64,000 nucleotides of DNA, from NCBI GenBank assembly GCA_965247035.1, contig CBDFGJ010000001.1:186001-250000 (forward strand). The letters run 5' to 3'. The first letter of the stretch is position 1. Each line of letters begins with the position of its first letter. The notes under the pieces were generated by a model. It was not told the DNA's origin and made no database searches. It was given only the letters and a program-made list of their open reading frames with translations. This document shows positions 17,790-26,460 of this stretch, one piece after another. This stretch comes from Azophilus sp965247035. GTDB lineage: Bacteria; Pseudomonadota; Gammaproteobacteria; Pseudomonadales; Azotimanducaceae. The position numbers were made by a program, and so were the translations under genes.

Positions 17790-18469
17790 TGCCCTTAACC
17801 CTGGTTATAGCCAACAAGAACTATTCGTCTTGGTCCCTGCGGCCTTGGCTGACCATGAAGGAACTTGGCGTTCCCTTCGCCGAGCGCATGTTGAAGTTCG
17901 ATTCGCAAGACTGGCGGGAAAACATTTCCGTTCTCTCGCCCACAAAGCTGGTGCCGGTGCTCTGGGAAGGCGAGCTTGGTTCTGGCTTCGCCACCTTTGA
18001 CAGCATCGCCATTCTGGAACGGCTGCATGAACTGCACCCGGATGCCGGCGTTTGGCCGCAAAGCGCCCAGCCTCGGGCGCGGGCCCGTTCATTGGTGGCG
18101 GATTTCCATGCCGGCTGCCAAGCCTTGCGCAGCGCCATGCCGATGAACATCCGCAGCCGCCATCCAGGTAAAGGGATGACGTCGGAGGTCGGCAATGAGA
18201 TTGCGCGCCTCTGCACCCATTGGCTCGACGCCAAGGCTGAGTATGGCGCTGACGGGCCCTTCCTGTTCGGTCGATTCTGCGCCGCGGATGCCTATTTCAC
18301 TCCGGTGGCGTCCCGTTTTGAGACTTACGCCGTGAACTTGACGGGCGTAGCCAAGGCCTACCAGCAAGCGCTTCTGAACAGGGTGGCGATGCGTTCCTGG
18401 ACGGTGGCGGCGCTGCGCGAGCGGGAGTTCGTGCCTATGGATGAGCCCTACGCCCTTAGGCCACCTTGA
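17786..18469 (+). CDS. Glutathione S-transferase family protein
   Basis: This 227-residue protein has an N-terminal thioredoxin-like domain starting LVIANKNYSSWSLRPWLTM, with the serine region that activates glutathione. It continues to KLVPVLWEG, where the cis-proline sits, and then FDSIAILERLHEL. A helical C-terminal domain follows, with PFLFGRFCAADAYFTPV. It overlaps the stop of the PPK2 gene by 4 bases and its end overlaps the ABC exporter convergently by 14 bases. Substrate unknown. Confidence 0.87.
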   Translation: MMPLTLVIANKNYSSWSLRPWLTMKELGVPFAERMLKFDSQDWRENISVLSPTKLVPVLWEGELGSGFATFDSIAILERLHELHPDAGVWPQSAQPRARARSLVADFHAGCQALRSAMPMNIRSRHPGKGMTSEVGNEIARLCTHWLDAKAEYGADGPFLFGRFCAADAYFTPVASRFETYAVNLTGVAKAYQQALLNRVAMRSWTVAALREREFVPMDEPYALRPP

Positions 18470-20567
18470 GTTGAAGTTGCTGTCGGCTGATCGCCTCCAG
18501 CCGGCCGTTCTCAACCAGATAAACTTGGTCCGCCAGCGCCGCCAAGGCCAAGTCATGGGTGGCGACCACCCGGGTGCAGTCCATATCGGTGAGCGCCACG
18601 TGAATTCTGTCCTTGGTGGTGGGGTCCAAGTGGGCGGTGCCCTCATCAAGCAGTAGAAAGGCGGGCTTTCGGTACAGCGCTCTGGCAAGCAGGATGCGTT
18701 GCATTTGCCCGCCGGAGAGTGAGGAGCCCATATCGCCAACCAGGGTGTCAAAGCCCATCGGCAGCCGAGCGATTAGATCGTCGATGGCGGCGAGTCGGCA
18801 AGCCTCCTGAAGCCGGTCGAAGTCAATGTTGGGATCAAACAGGGAGATGTTGGCCGCCAAGCTGCCGGCGAACAGGGCGTCATCCTGCAGTACGCAGCCG
18901 ACCGAGCGCCGATAGCGCGCTCGCCACTCGTCGTCAATGATGCGCCCGGCCACGAGCATCTCACCATCCGTTGGCGTGGATTGGCCGAGCAGCAGCTTCA
19001 GCAATGTGGTCTTGCCGCCGCCGGAAGGGCCGATGACGACGACCAGAGCGCCTTCTGCTATGTTGAGATCAATGTGCCGCAGCACCCAAGGCTCCCTTTC
19101 GCCGTAGCGAAAGCTTGCATCCACCAACTGCAGGCTGCCAGACACCGGCGCGGCGGAGGGCGGCTTGGTGGAGAGTTCCGGCGCGGCCGAGTAGAAATCC
19201 GAAAGCCGTTCCAAGTGAACGCGCAGCAGGCGCAGTTCCAAGACTTGATTGATGAGGTCGCCAAAACGGGCGGTGAAGTTATTTTTGTAGCTCAAGAAGG
19301 CGTACAGCATGCCGATGGTGAGTTCCCCGGCCAGGATGTGCCGGGCGCCGAAGTAGATGACGGCTATAGTTTCAAGGCCGAAGATCAGCGTGCGAGCGCC
19401 ATCACCGAGCAACAGCAGTTTGGAACGCCGGATGCTGGCGTTCAGGGACAGCGCCTCGTGGTTTTGCCAAAGCTCCAAGCGCCCGCGCTCTTGGCCGTAG
19501 GCGCGCACGGCCGGCATGGAGCGCATGGATTCCAGGAAGCTGGTTTCAGCTTGGGCGGCGGCGTGAATTTCATCCATTGAAATGCGCGTAAGGGACGGTA
19601 TTTGCACTAGGCGCAGCACAAAGTACAGGACGCTCGCGCCGAGAACGATGGCGCCGAGCATGGGATCGTAACCTAGGGTCATGGCCAGCATGGCCAGCGC
19701 CGTCAAACCGTCCACCCCGACCGTCACCAGCCCTTGGGTGAGGGCGTCCTTGACCGGACCGAGCGAGCCGAAGCGGGAGGTCAGGTCCCCTAAGTGCCTT
19801 TTTTCAAACCAGCCCACGGGTAGGCGCAGCACATGCGCCAGCAGATTGCGGGCGACTTCAAAGGCCACCAGATGCGTCAGCCGCACGATGAGCCAACTGC
19901 GAAACAACTGCGCCGCCAATTGAATGGCCAACACGAAGACGAAGCCCAGCGCCAACAGCGCCGCCAACTCCCCGTCGGCGTGGGCGACGCCTTGGTCGAT
20001 CACCCACTGCACCTGTAGCGGAGCGGCGATCAGGGTGGCCTGAAGTAGCAGCGATAGGGCGAAAATGTTCACAAGGCTGGTGTTGAGCCCTTCGGAGCCG
20101 CGCCAGAGGTCCCAAATTTTTAGCCTCGGCACCGCCGCCTTGGGTTGGAATCCGGGTGCGGGCGTCAGCTCCAGGGCGACGCCGGTGAACATTCTGGACA
20201 CTTCCCCCATATCCAGCTTGCGCCGGCCTCGGGCCGGGTCGTGAATCCACACATGGCGGAAAGTGGTGCGGACCAGCACAACGAAGTGACTGAGGCCCCA
20301 GTGCAGGATGGCGGGAGTGGCCAAGCGGGGCAGATGCCCCAGCTCTAGGCGCAGGCCACGGGTCTTGAAGCCCTCTCCCTCCGCTATGGCGGCTAGGTCA
20401 TTCAGCGTTGAGCCTCGCCCGCTGGCGAGCCCACGGCTGCGCATTTCGGCTATGTCCAGATGGCGGCCATGATAGGCGGAAATCATGGCGATGCTGACCA
20501 ACCCGCATTCGTGGGTTTCCGCCTGCAGCAGCACAGGCGTTCGGCGCAGCCAAGTGGACTGAATCAC
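18456..20567 (-). CDS. C39-peptidase ABC exporter (colicin V/bacteriocin type)
   Basis: This 703-residue peptide exporter has three parts. An N-terminal C39 peptidase has its catalytic Cys21 in ETHECGLVS, a His in HWGLSHFVVLV and an Asp in HDPARGRR. Six membrane segments follow, then an ATPase domain with Walker A GPSGGGKTT near 512, signature LSGGQMQR near 617 and Walker B FLLLDE near 639. Such proteins cleave double-glycine leaders and secrete the peptide. GTG 20567 is chosen because it overlaps the HlyD stop (TAGTG) and puts the peptidase at the N terminus. No substrate gene was found nearby. Confidence 0.92.
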   Translation of the reverse strand: MIQSTWLRRTPVLLQAETHECGLVSIAMISAYHGRHLDIAEMRSRGLASGRGSTLNDLAAIAEGEGFKTRGLRLELGHLPRLATPAILHWGLSHFVVLVRTTFRHVWIHDPARGRRKLDMGEVSRMFTGVALELTPAPGFQPKAAVPRLKIWDLWRGSEGLNTSLVNIFALSLLLQATLIAAPLQVQWVIDQGVAHADGELAALLALGFVFVLAIQLAAQLFRSWLIVRLTHLVAFEVARNLLAHVLRLPVGWFEKRHLGDLTSRFGSLGPVKDALTQGLVTVGVDGLTALAMLAMTLGYDPMLGAIVLGASVLYFVLRLVQIPSLTRISMDEIHAAAQAETSFLESMRSMPAVRAYGQERGRLELWQNHEALSLNASIRRSKLLLLGDGARTLIFGLETIAVIYFGARHILAGELTIGMLYAFLSYKNNFTARFGDLINQVLELRLLRVHLERLSDFYSAAPELSTKPPSAAPVSGSLQLVDASFRYGEREPWVLRHIDLNIAEGALVVVIGPSGGGKTTLLKLLLGQSTPTDGEMLVAGRIIDDEWRARYRRSVGCVLQDDALFAGSLAANISLFDPNIDFDRLQEACRLAAIDDLIARLPMGFDTLVGDMGSSLSGGQMQRILLARALYRKPAFLLLDEGTAHLDPTTKDRIHVALTDMDCTRVVATHDLALAALADQVYLVENGRLEAISRQQLQLKVA

Positions 20568-21793
20568 TAAAGCCCCGCCACTGCACTGGTCAAGGGTTGG
20601 ACAAGCCAACGCCAGAGCGTGCGTGACTTGGTGACCACAAAGGCGTCCACCCTCATGCCGCCGCGTTGGGGGAAGTCTTCGGGAAACCGCGACACTTCAG
20701 CCCGGGCGCGGAAAACCGGGCCGCTGACGGCCACCCAGCTTTGCAACCGGTGGGGTTTTTGCGGCGTTTGGCTGAGTTCCCGGATGATGGCCGCCCCAAT
20801 GGGGTTGCGGCTGCGTTTGCCGCCGAGGGCCTTGAAGCGAACCTCATCACCCACAGCCAACTCCGTTGCAGCGTTGACGTCCGCTAGCAGCACCAAATCC
20901 GTGCGGCCGTGATCCGGTGCCACCGTCATCAACACCTGCTCCGGGGCCACCCGGTCCCCGACCATGAACTGCACAAATGTGACGACGCCGCTTCGAGGGG
21001 CGACGATGGCGGTTTGCCGCTGCTCCGCCAAGCGCACCAGTTGCCTAGCCAGATCCGCCTGCTTCTGCTCTAGGGTGAGCCGCTCGGCGTCGTGCTCTTG
21101 CGCCAGGCGCACCAGTGCCTCCCGCGCTTGGCCAAGCTGCCGCTCAATGGCCGCTAGCGCGCGCCGCACTTGGCTTTCGGATTGCGCCAAGGACAGCGTT
21201 CTTTGCCGTTCCTGATCGTAGATGGCGGCCGCCACCAGCCGAGCGGACAACAGCTTGGCCAAGCGCTCTTCGGACTTGCTCAGCAAAGCCCGCTGTTGCT
21301 TGACCAAGCGCAGCTCTTCGTTAAGCGCGGCTTGCTCCTGAGCCAGATGATCGATCTCGCTGATAAGGGCGCGCCGTTCAGAGGCTTGCTGTTCGGAATC
21401 GGCGATGGCGCGCTGCTTGAGCCGCTGAATGGACGCCTTGAGGTAGACGGCCTCCTGCAGATGCACTTGACGCCCTTCTTCGCTGTAGCGGTCATGGTCG
21501 AGCACTATCAGGACTTGGCCGGCCTGCACCTGGTCTTCGTCGCCAACATTCAGTGCAGCGACCCGGCCAGCCGCCGGGGCAATGATTTCGGCAATGCCGC
21601 CTTGGGGCTCCAAATAACCCGCGACCTGCACCTTGGTGGCGTAGTCCAAGTTCAGGACCAAGCTCAATCCAAGCAGAGCGATCAGCACTATCAACAGGCT
21701 GGCCCAACCTAGAGCGGGCGAGCGGGAGACGATGACGGTGCCCCATTGGGGTGCGGTGCGTTCAGCCAGAGCTTCGGGGCGAAATAGCGACAA
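20567..21793 (-). CDS. HlyD/CvaA-type membrane fusion protein
   Basis: This is a 408-residue adaptor protein for the adjacent exporter. A cytoplasmic N terminus (LSLFRPEALAER) precedes a membrane helix at about residues 28-50, then a biotinyl-lipoyl half (IIAPAAGRVAALNVGDEDQV). A long coiled coil of about 150 residues rich in Gln, Arg and Leu follows, then the second lipoyl half (APRSGVVTFVQFMVGDRV) and a beta barrel. It would bridge the ABC exporter to an outer membrane TolC, which is not in this window. The start appears to be TTG 21793, since the frame has a stop shortly upstream and no ATG or GTG. Confidence 0.88.
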   Translation of the reverse strand: MSLFRPEALAERTAPQWGTVIVSRSPALGWASLLIVLIALLGLSLVLNLDYATKVQVAGYLEPQGGIAEIIAPAAGRVAALNVGDEDQVQAGQVLIVLDHDRYSEEGRQVHLQEAVYLKASIQRLKQRAIADSEQQASERRALISEIDHLAQEQAALNEELRLVKQQRALLSKSEERLAKLLSARLVAAAIYDQERQRTLSLAQSESQVRRALAAIERQLGQAREALVRLAQEHDAERLTLEQKQADLARQLVRLAEQRQTAIVAPRSGVVTFVQFMVGDRVAPEQVLMTVAPDHGRTDLVLLADVNAATELAVGDEVRFKALGGKRSRNPIGAAIIRELSQTPQKPHRLQSWVAVSGPVFRARAEVSRFPEDFPQRGGMRVDAFVVTKSRTLWRWLVQPLTSAVAGL

Positions 21794-21878
21794 GGTTGGA
21801 CGCCATCGTTTGTGAAGGCGTCATGTTGCCGCCGCCGCGGCTGCGCAAACTACGGCGAAATGCGCCTTTTTGCGTGCG

Positions 21879-22601
21879 TCATTCGCTCGACAGACGCTGC
21901 AGTATTCGGCGAATGCGCTGTGCGTTTGCGCCGAGGTCGCCTTGCCCCACCCGGGAGACGCTGCGTACGTCAATGCGGGCGCCGACCGGGTGGGGCCGCA
22001 CCCGCACCGCCACGTCGTCCTTGAAGCCGAACCAGAAGCTAGTGGCGGTGGCCTCCACCAAGCCCAACTGCGGATGCTGCGCCACCATGTCCCAGCCCAT
22101 GTCATTGAGCACAACCACCGTCTTGGCCAAGGCGTCTTGCGGCGAGATGCCCAGCGTCAAGGGCCGCACCCAAGGATAGAACTCTTCCTGCAGGGGCGCT
22201 AGCTCCGCCGCGTTGAAGTACACCGGATTAGCACCTTCACGGAGTGGCAGAACGCTGATGAACTTGGGTGGGTTGTTGGTGTCGGTGGAGATGTTGTGAA
22301 TGGGCGGATAGGACGTGGCCCAATAGAACTGCATCCCCATGTAAGCAAGGATGGCCGCCGAGATGGCCAAGCCGAGCATGGAGGTGCGCAGATCATGGGG
22401 CAGGGCGCGGCGACCGGCGATGATGCAGGCGGCGATGCCCGTGGCTATGCCGGCCACGGCCAAAGCGCCGCCAATGGCCAGCAACAGGAAGCCGGCGGTA
22501 AAGGGCCACAGCCCGAACCGCGTTCCGAGCGCACCGATGGGCAGCAATAAAGCCGCCGCCACGGCACCAATTAAAACCGCCTTGGACCACCAAGCTGTCA
22601 T
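21879..22601 (-). CDS. DUF1499-domain membrane protein
   Basis: This is a 240-residue protein. Three hydrophobic segments occupy about residues 8-28, 35-60 and 75-95, and a soluble C-terminal DUF1499 domain starts near FYWATSYPPIHNISTDTNNPP. The last motif is DVRSVSRVGQGDLGANAQRIRRIL, here shown in part. The function of the family is unknown. It sits 85 bases upstream of the HlyD gene on the same strand and may be co-transcribed with the exporter, although DUF1499 proteins are not generally tied to peptide export. Confidence 0.82.
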   Translation of the reverse strand: MTAWWSKAVLIGAVAAALLLPIGALGTRFGLWPFTAGFLLLAIGGALAVAGIATGIAACIIAGRRALPHDLRTSMLGLAISAAILAYMGMQFYWATSYPPIHNISTDTNNPPKFISVLPLREGANPVYFNAAELAPLQEEFYPWVRPLTLGISPQDALAKTVVVLNDMGWDMVAQHPQLGLVEATATSFWFGFKDDVAVRVRPHPVGARIDVRSVSRVGQGDLGANAQRIRRILQRLSSE

Positions 22602-23093
22602 AAACTCCCTCCCAGCTCCAAATAGCCGCTAAGCTTCTTCGCGCGGGGCGCTTCCAAGGACGAACTTGTCATAGACTTCCGCTCAACCCCCATTGGTCAT
22701 TAGGGCAAGCATAAACCATCGCCGGGGGGAAAGGAGAAACCCATGCCAGCGCGAACTTTGCAATTGCCTCGGTTCAGCGGCAAGCTAACCCGCCGCAGAC
22801 GCTTGGCACCGGGTATGGTGCGCGGCCTGCGGTGCAGGCAACACAATGAGTTCAGGGGAGAGCCAATGCGAGCGGATGGGCGCAAGCACGGTCTTGGCGC
22901 GTCGGCAGTGCGTGTTCCAAGCCCACTCGGTGCGGAAATGATGTGCAGGTTTGCTGCGCCTGCTGGCCGTGCGCCGGCAGCGAGTGTTGTCAACACACTC
23001 GGAGCCCAGCCACGATCAGGCCCGCTCGGTTTAGAGATCGTTCCACGAAAGACATCGCCTCGTTAGAGACTTTCAACAAGGAGATTCACCCTT
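22602..23093. other. Divergent intergenic region
   Basis: About 490 bases separate the minus-strand DUF1499 gene from the plus-strand glycyl-tRNA synthetase. It should hold promoters for both. One small ORF with a good ribosome site is listed separately. No GG-leader peptide, hairpin-rich leader or RNA gene was recognised. Confidence 0.5.
22743..23066 (+). CDS. Small ORF with a strong ribosome site, doubtful
   Basis: This 107-codon ORF has aaaggag 6 bases before its ATG. The product is Arg-, Ala- and Pro-rich (MPARTLQLPRFSGKLTRRRR at the start) with no recognisable domain. An overlapping minus-strand frame is equally open. The Shine-Dalgarno sequence is the only positive evidence, and it may be chance in a G-rich stretch. 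Confidence 0.2.
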   Translation: MPARTLQLPRFSGKLTRRRRLAPGMVRGLRCRQHNEFRGEPMRADGRKHGLGASAVRVPSPLGAEMMCRFAAPAGRAPAASVVNTLGAQPRSGPLGLEIVPRKTSPR

Positions 23094-24461
23094 TTGCCGG
23101 CAACATCCATGGATGAACTTGTTGCGCTGTGCAAGCGCCGGGGCTTCATCTTCCAATCAAGCGAAATATACGGTGGCTTGCAAGGTCTGTACGACTACGG
23201 GCCTCTAGGCGTTGAACTAAAGAACAACCTGAAGTCGGCTTGGTGGCGCGCGATGGTCTATGAGCGCGATGACGTGGAGGGATTGGATACTGCCTTGCTC
23301 ACCCACCGCCGCGTGCTTCAGCACTCCGGCCACGAGGAAACCTTCACCGACCCGCTCGTTGACTGCCGCGACTGCAAGAGCCGTTGGCGGGCGGATCAAA
23401 CGGATGGCGCTTGCCCCCAATGCGGCGCCCGCAACCTAACCGAGCCGCGGCCCTTCAATCTCATGTTCAAGACGGCGGTGGGGCCGGTCGAGGACGGCGC
23501 ATCCTACGCCTACCTGCGCCCGGAAACGGCCCAGGGCACCTTCACCAACTTCAAGAACGTCATGGACGCCACCTCGCGTCGGTTGCCCTTCGGCATTGCA
23601 CAGATAGGCAAGTCGTTTCGCAACGAGATCACGCCTAGGAATTTCGTGTTCCGCACCCGGGAGTTCGAACAGATGGAGTTGGAGTTCTTCGTCACCCCTG
23701 GCGAGGACGAGGCTTGGCATCAGCGTTGGTTGCAGACGCGGCTGAACTGGTGGGAGGCGCAAGGGGTGTCGCGGCAGGTCATCTCCATCCACAAGGTGCC
23801 GCCGCATGAGCTGGCCCACTATTCAAAGGCCACGTTTGACCTGATGTATCCGTTCCCCCATGGTGTTGAGGAACTAGAGGGCATCGCCAACCGAACGGAC
23901 TTTGATTTGGGGTCCCACTCCAAGAACTCCTCTGAGTTGAACTTGACGGCCAAGGTGGCCAAAAACCTCGACTCCACCGCACGGTTGGCGGTTCAGGATG
24001 CCGCCACCGGCGAATGGCGGGTGCCCTACGTCATTGAGCCCGCCGCCGGCGTGGACCGGGGTGTGTTGGCGGTGATGAATGAAGCCTATCAGGTGGAGGA
24101 GCTGGACAACGGCAGCCGCCGGACGGTGCTGCGGCTGCAACCGCACCTGTCGCCCATCAAGGTGGCTGTTCTGCCGCTGAAGCGAAACCATGCAGGCATC
24201 GTCACCAAGGCCCGCGCCATCAAGCAGTCGTTGCAGGCGCTTGGCCTTGGCCGCATCCTATATGAGCACACCGGCAACATCGGCAAGGGCTACCGACGCC
24301 ATGATGAAGTGGGGACGCCCATGTGCGTGACGGTGGACTTTCAGACCATTGAAGAGGATGACAGCGTCACCGTGCGTGACCGGGACAGCATGGAGCAGGT
24401 GAGGGTGCCGGCGGCTGCACTGGCGGATTTCGTGCGGGCGGAGCTGGGGATGCGGGGCTAG
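23094..24461 (+). CDS. glyQS: Glycyl-tRNA synthetase, dimeric single-chain type
   Basis: This 455-residue class II synthetase is of the alpha2 type found in archaea, eukaryotes and some bacteria. Most gammaproteobacteria instead have the two-subunit GlyQ/GlyS. The N-terminal motif is GFIFQSSEIYGGLQGLYDYG. A zinc site lies in DCRDCKSRW followed by CPQCG. Motif 2 is IGKSFRNEITPRNFVFRTRE, and the anticodon domain contains QALGLGRILYEHTGNIGKGY. The start is TTG 23094, with aaggag 10 bases before it. ATG 23109 is an alternative with poor spacing. It lies 4 bases before the next gene. Confidence 0.95.
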   Translation: MPATSMDELVALCKRRGFIFQSSEIYGGLQGLYDYGPLGVELKNNLKSAWWRAMVYERDDVEGLDTALLTHRRVLQHSGHEETFTDPLVDCRDCKSRWRADQTDGACPQCGARNLTEPRPFNLMFKTAVGPVEDGASYAYLRPETAQGTFTNFKNVMDATSRRLPFGIAQIGKSFRNEITPRNFVFRTREFEQMELEFFVTPGEDEAWHQRWLQTRLNWWEAQGVSRQVISIHKVPPHELAHYSKATFDLMYPFPHGVEELEGIANRTDFDLGSHSKNSSELNLTAKVAKNLDSTARLAVQDAATGEWRVPYVIEPAAGVDRGVLAVMNEAYQVEELDNGSRRTVLRLQPHLSPIKVAVLPLKRNHAGIVTKARAIKQSLQALGLGRILYEHTGNIGKGYRRHDEVGTPMCVTVDFQTIEEDDSVTVRDRDSMEQVRVPAAALADFVRAELGMRG

Positions 24462-24465
24462 CGGC

Positions 24466-26211
24466 ATGGCTAATGCGGACAGATCCTTGGACGAAGCGGG
24501 GCGCGGGCCGGCGGCGGGCGACATCGCTGGCGGCGCGGCTAGCGCGGACAACGTCTGGGACGCCGTCGTGGTCGGCGCTGGGTTCGCCGGCCTGTGCATG
24601 CTGCATCGCCTGCGGCGGCTGGGGTTCTCGGTGCAAGTATTTGAGCGTGGCGGCGGGGTCGGCGGAACTTGGTACTGGAACCGCTACCCCGGCGCTCGCT
24701 GCGATGTGGAGAGCTTGGAGTACTCCTGTCAGTTTTCGGACACCCTGCAGCAGGAATGGCGTTGGACTGAGCGCTACTCCACTCAGCCGGAGATTCTCAA
24801 ATACGCCAACCATGTGGCGGACCGCTTTGACCTGCGCCCCCACATCAGGTTCAACACCAGCGTCATCACCGCCTGCTACGACGAGCGCGCGCATCGCTGG
24901 CAGGTGCGCACCGATCAAGGCGACCGGACGATTGCAGCCCACTACCTGATCATGGCGAGCGGCTGCCTGTCCGCCCCCAACAGGCCAAAATTCGCAGGGT
25001 TGGACCGATTTCAGGGCGAAATACTCTACACCGGTCTCTGGCCGCACGAGGAAGTGGACTTCAGCGGCAAGAGGGTGGGTGTGATAGGCACTGGCTCATC
25101 GGCCATTCAGTCTATCCCAATCATCGCCGAGCAGGCGGAGCAATTGGTTGTGTTTCAGCGCACGCCCAACTATTCGGTGCCGGCTCAAAACAGCCCCATG
25201 GATGCTGACCTTGAACAGCGGGTCAAGGCGGAATACGCCCACTTCCGCGCCCGTAATAAAGCCATGCACGCCGGTTTTGGCAGCGCCTATCCAAGGCGGG
25301 AGGATGCAGCCTTAGAGGTCAGTGAGGAGGAGCGACAGCGCCGCTACCAAGAATACTGGAACCGAGGCGGGCTGTTCTTCATGGGGGCCTTTGCGGACCT
25401 CGTCATCAACGCTGGGGCCAACGCCACCGCGGCCGAATTCATCCGCGCCAAGATCCGGGAAACTGTCAAGGATCCGGAAACCGCCCGGCTGCTGTGCCCA
25501 GACAACGTGGTGGGCTGCAAGCGCCTATGCGCCGACACCAATTACTTCGCCACCTTCAACCGCCCCAACGTGGCCTTGGTGGATGTTAGCAATCATCCCA
25601 TCGATGAGTTCACCGCAACGGGGTTGATGATTGGCGGTGTGGAGCACAGGCTGGATTGCGTCGTCTTCGCCACCGGCTTTGACGCCATGACCGGCGCGTT
25701 GCTGGCCATTGACGTTCGCGGCAAAGGTGGTGAGCGGCTTCGAGACAAGTGGCGCAGCGGACCGCGCACCTATCTCGGGCTGACCACGGCGGGCTTTCCC
25801 AACCTCTTCATGATTACCGGACCAGGCAGCCCGTCGGTCCTAAGCAACATGCTCCCCTCCATTGAGCAGCATGTGGACTTCATTGCCGACTGCCTTAGCC
25901 ACATGCGCGCCCATCAGCATCAAGCCATAGAAGCCGAGCGGGCGGCTGAAGAGGGCTGGGTGGAGGCCGTCAACGGCGCCGCCGAACAAACCCTCTACCC
26001 AACCTGCAACTCTTGGTACTTGGGAGCCAACGTGCCCGGCAAGCCACGGGTGTTCATGCCCTATCTTGGCTTTCCTTCCTATGTGGAGAAGTGCGAACAG
26101 GTGGTGGCTAAGGGCTATGACGGATTCGCCTTCACCACCGCTGGTGGCGGTCAGTCTGCTGTTGAGGAAAGCGGCATCGCCACGGTTGACGGAAGCGCCA
26201 AGGGGTCGTAG
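24466..26211 (+). CDS. Flavin monooxygenase, Baeyer-Villiger type
   Basis: This 581-residue FAD/NADPH enzyme is related to cyclohexanone and phenylacetone monooxygenases. The FAD Rossmann motif is VVGAGFAGLCMLHRL, then GGVGGTWYWNRYPGARCDVES. The NADPH Rossmann motif is GVIGTGSSAIQ near residue 207, followed by VFQRTPNYSVPAQN. The family fingerprint F-x-G-x3-H-x3-W-P reads FQGEILYTGLWP, with Tyr in place of His (residues about 182-193). Late motif CVVFATGFDAMTG is normal. The substrate is likely a ketone. It is translated right after the glycyl-tRNA synthetase, an odd pairing. Confidence 0.9.
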   Translation: MANADRSLDEAGRGPAAGDIAGGAASADNVWDAVVVGAGFAGLCMLHRLRRLGFSVQVFERGGGVGGTWYWNRYPGARCDVESLEYSCQFSDTLQQEWRWTERYSTQPEILKYANHVADRFDLRPHIRFNTSVITACYDERAHRWQVRTDQGDRTIAAHYLIMASGCLSAPNRPKFAGLDRFQGEILYTGLWPHEEVDFSGKRVGVIGTGSSAIQSIPIIAEQAEQLVVFQRTPNYSVPAQNSPMDADLEQRVKAEYAHFRARNKAMHAGFGSAYPRREDAALEVSEEERQRRYQEYWNRGGLFFMGAFADLVINAGANATAAEFIRAKIRETVKDPETARLLCPDNVVGCKRLCADTNYFATFNRPNVALVDVSNHPIDEFTATGLMIGGVEHRLDCVVFATGFDAMTGALLAIDVRGKGGERLRDKWRSGPRTYLGLTTAGFPNLFMITGPGSPSVLSNMLPSIEQHVDFIADCLSHMRAHQHQAIEAERAAEEGWVEAVNGAAEQTLYPTCNSWYLGANVPGKPRVFMPYLGFPSYVEKCEQVVAKGYDGFAFTTAGGGQSAVEESGIATVDGSAKGS

Positions 26212-26460
26212 GCGACCTTGCGCGGCCATGCGCCCCGTCCACACGAACTGCATGACGTTAACCGCTTCGGTTGACTCGCCGCTCTCGGTGAACAGACTGA
26301 ACCAAGGGGCGTTCGTTCCTGCTTCTGGCCGCACAAGAAAACGTAGCAGCCAAGCCTTTGCCGCAAATGGGGTTCAACCAGTTGTTGATAGCGGGCCCGA
26401 TCATGGCGCGTCTTGGCCGATCTGTGCGGCTCCATGGGAGCTGCGCTTTGACTCGCCGCT

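Noticed and set aside
26212..26460. Possible gene between the monooxygenase and ffh
   Set aside because: Short open frames exist on both strands but show no start context or motifs. The stretch is probably a convergent intergenic region.
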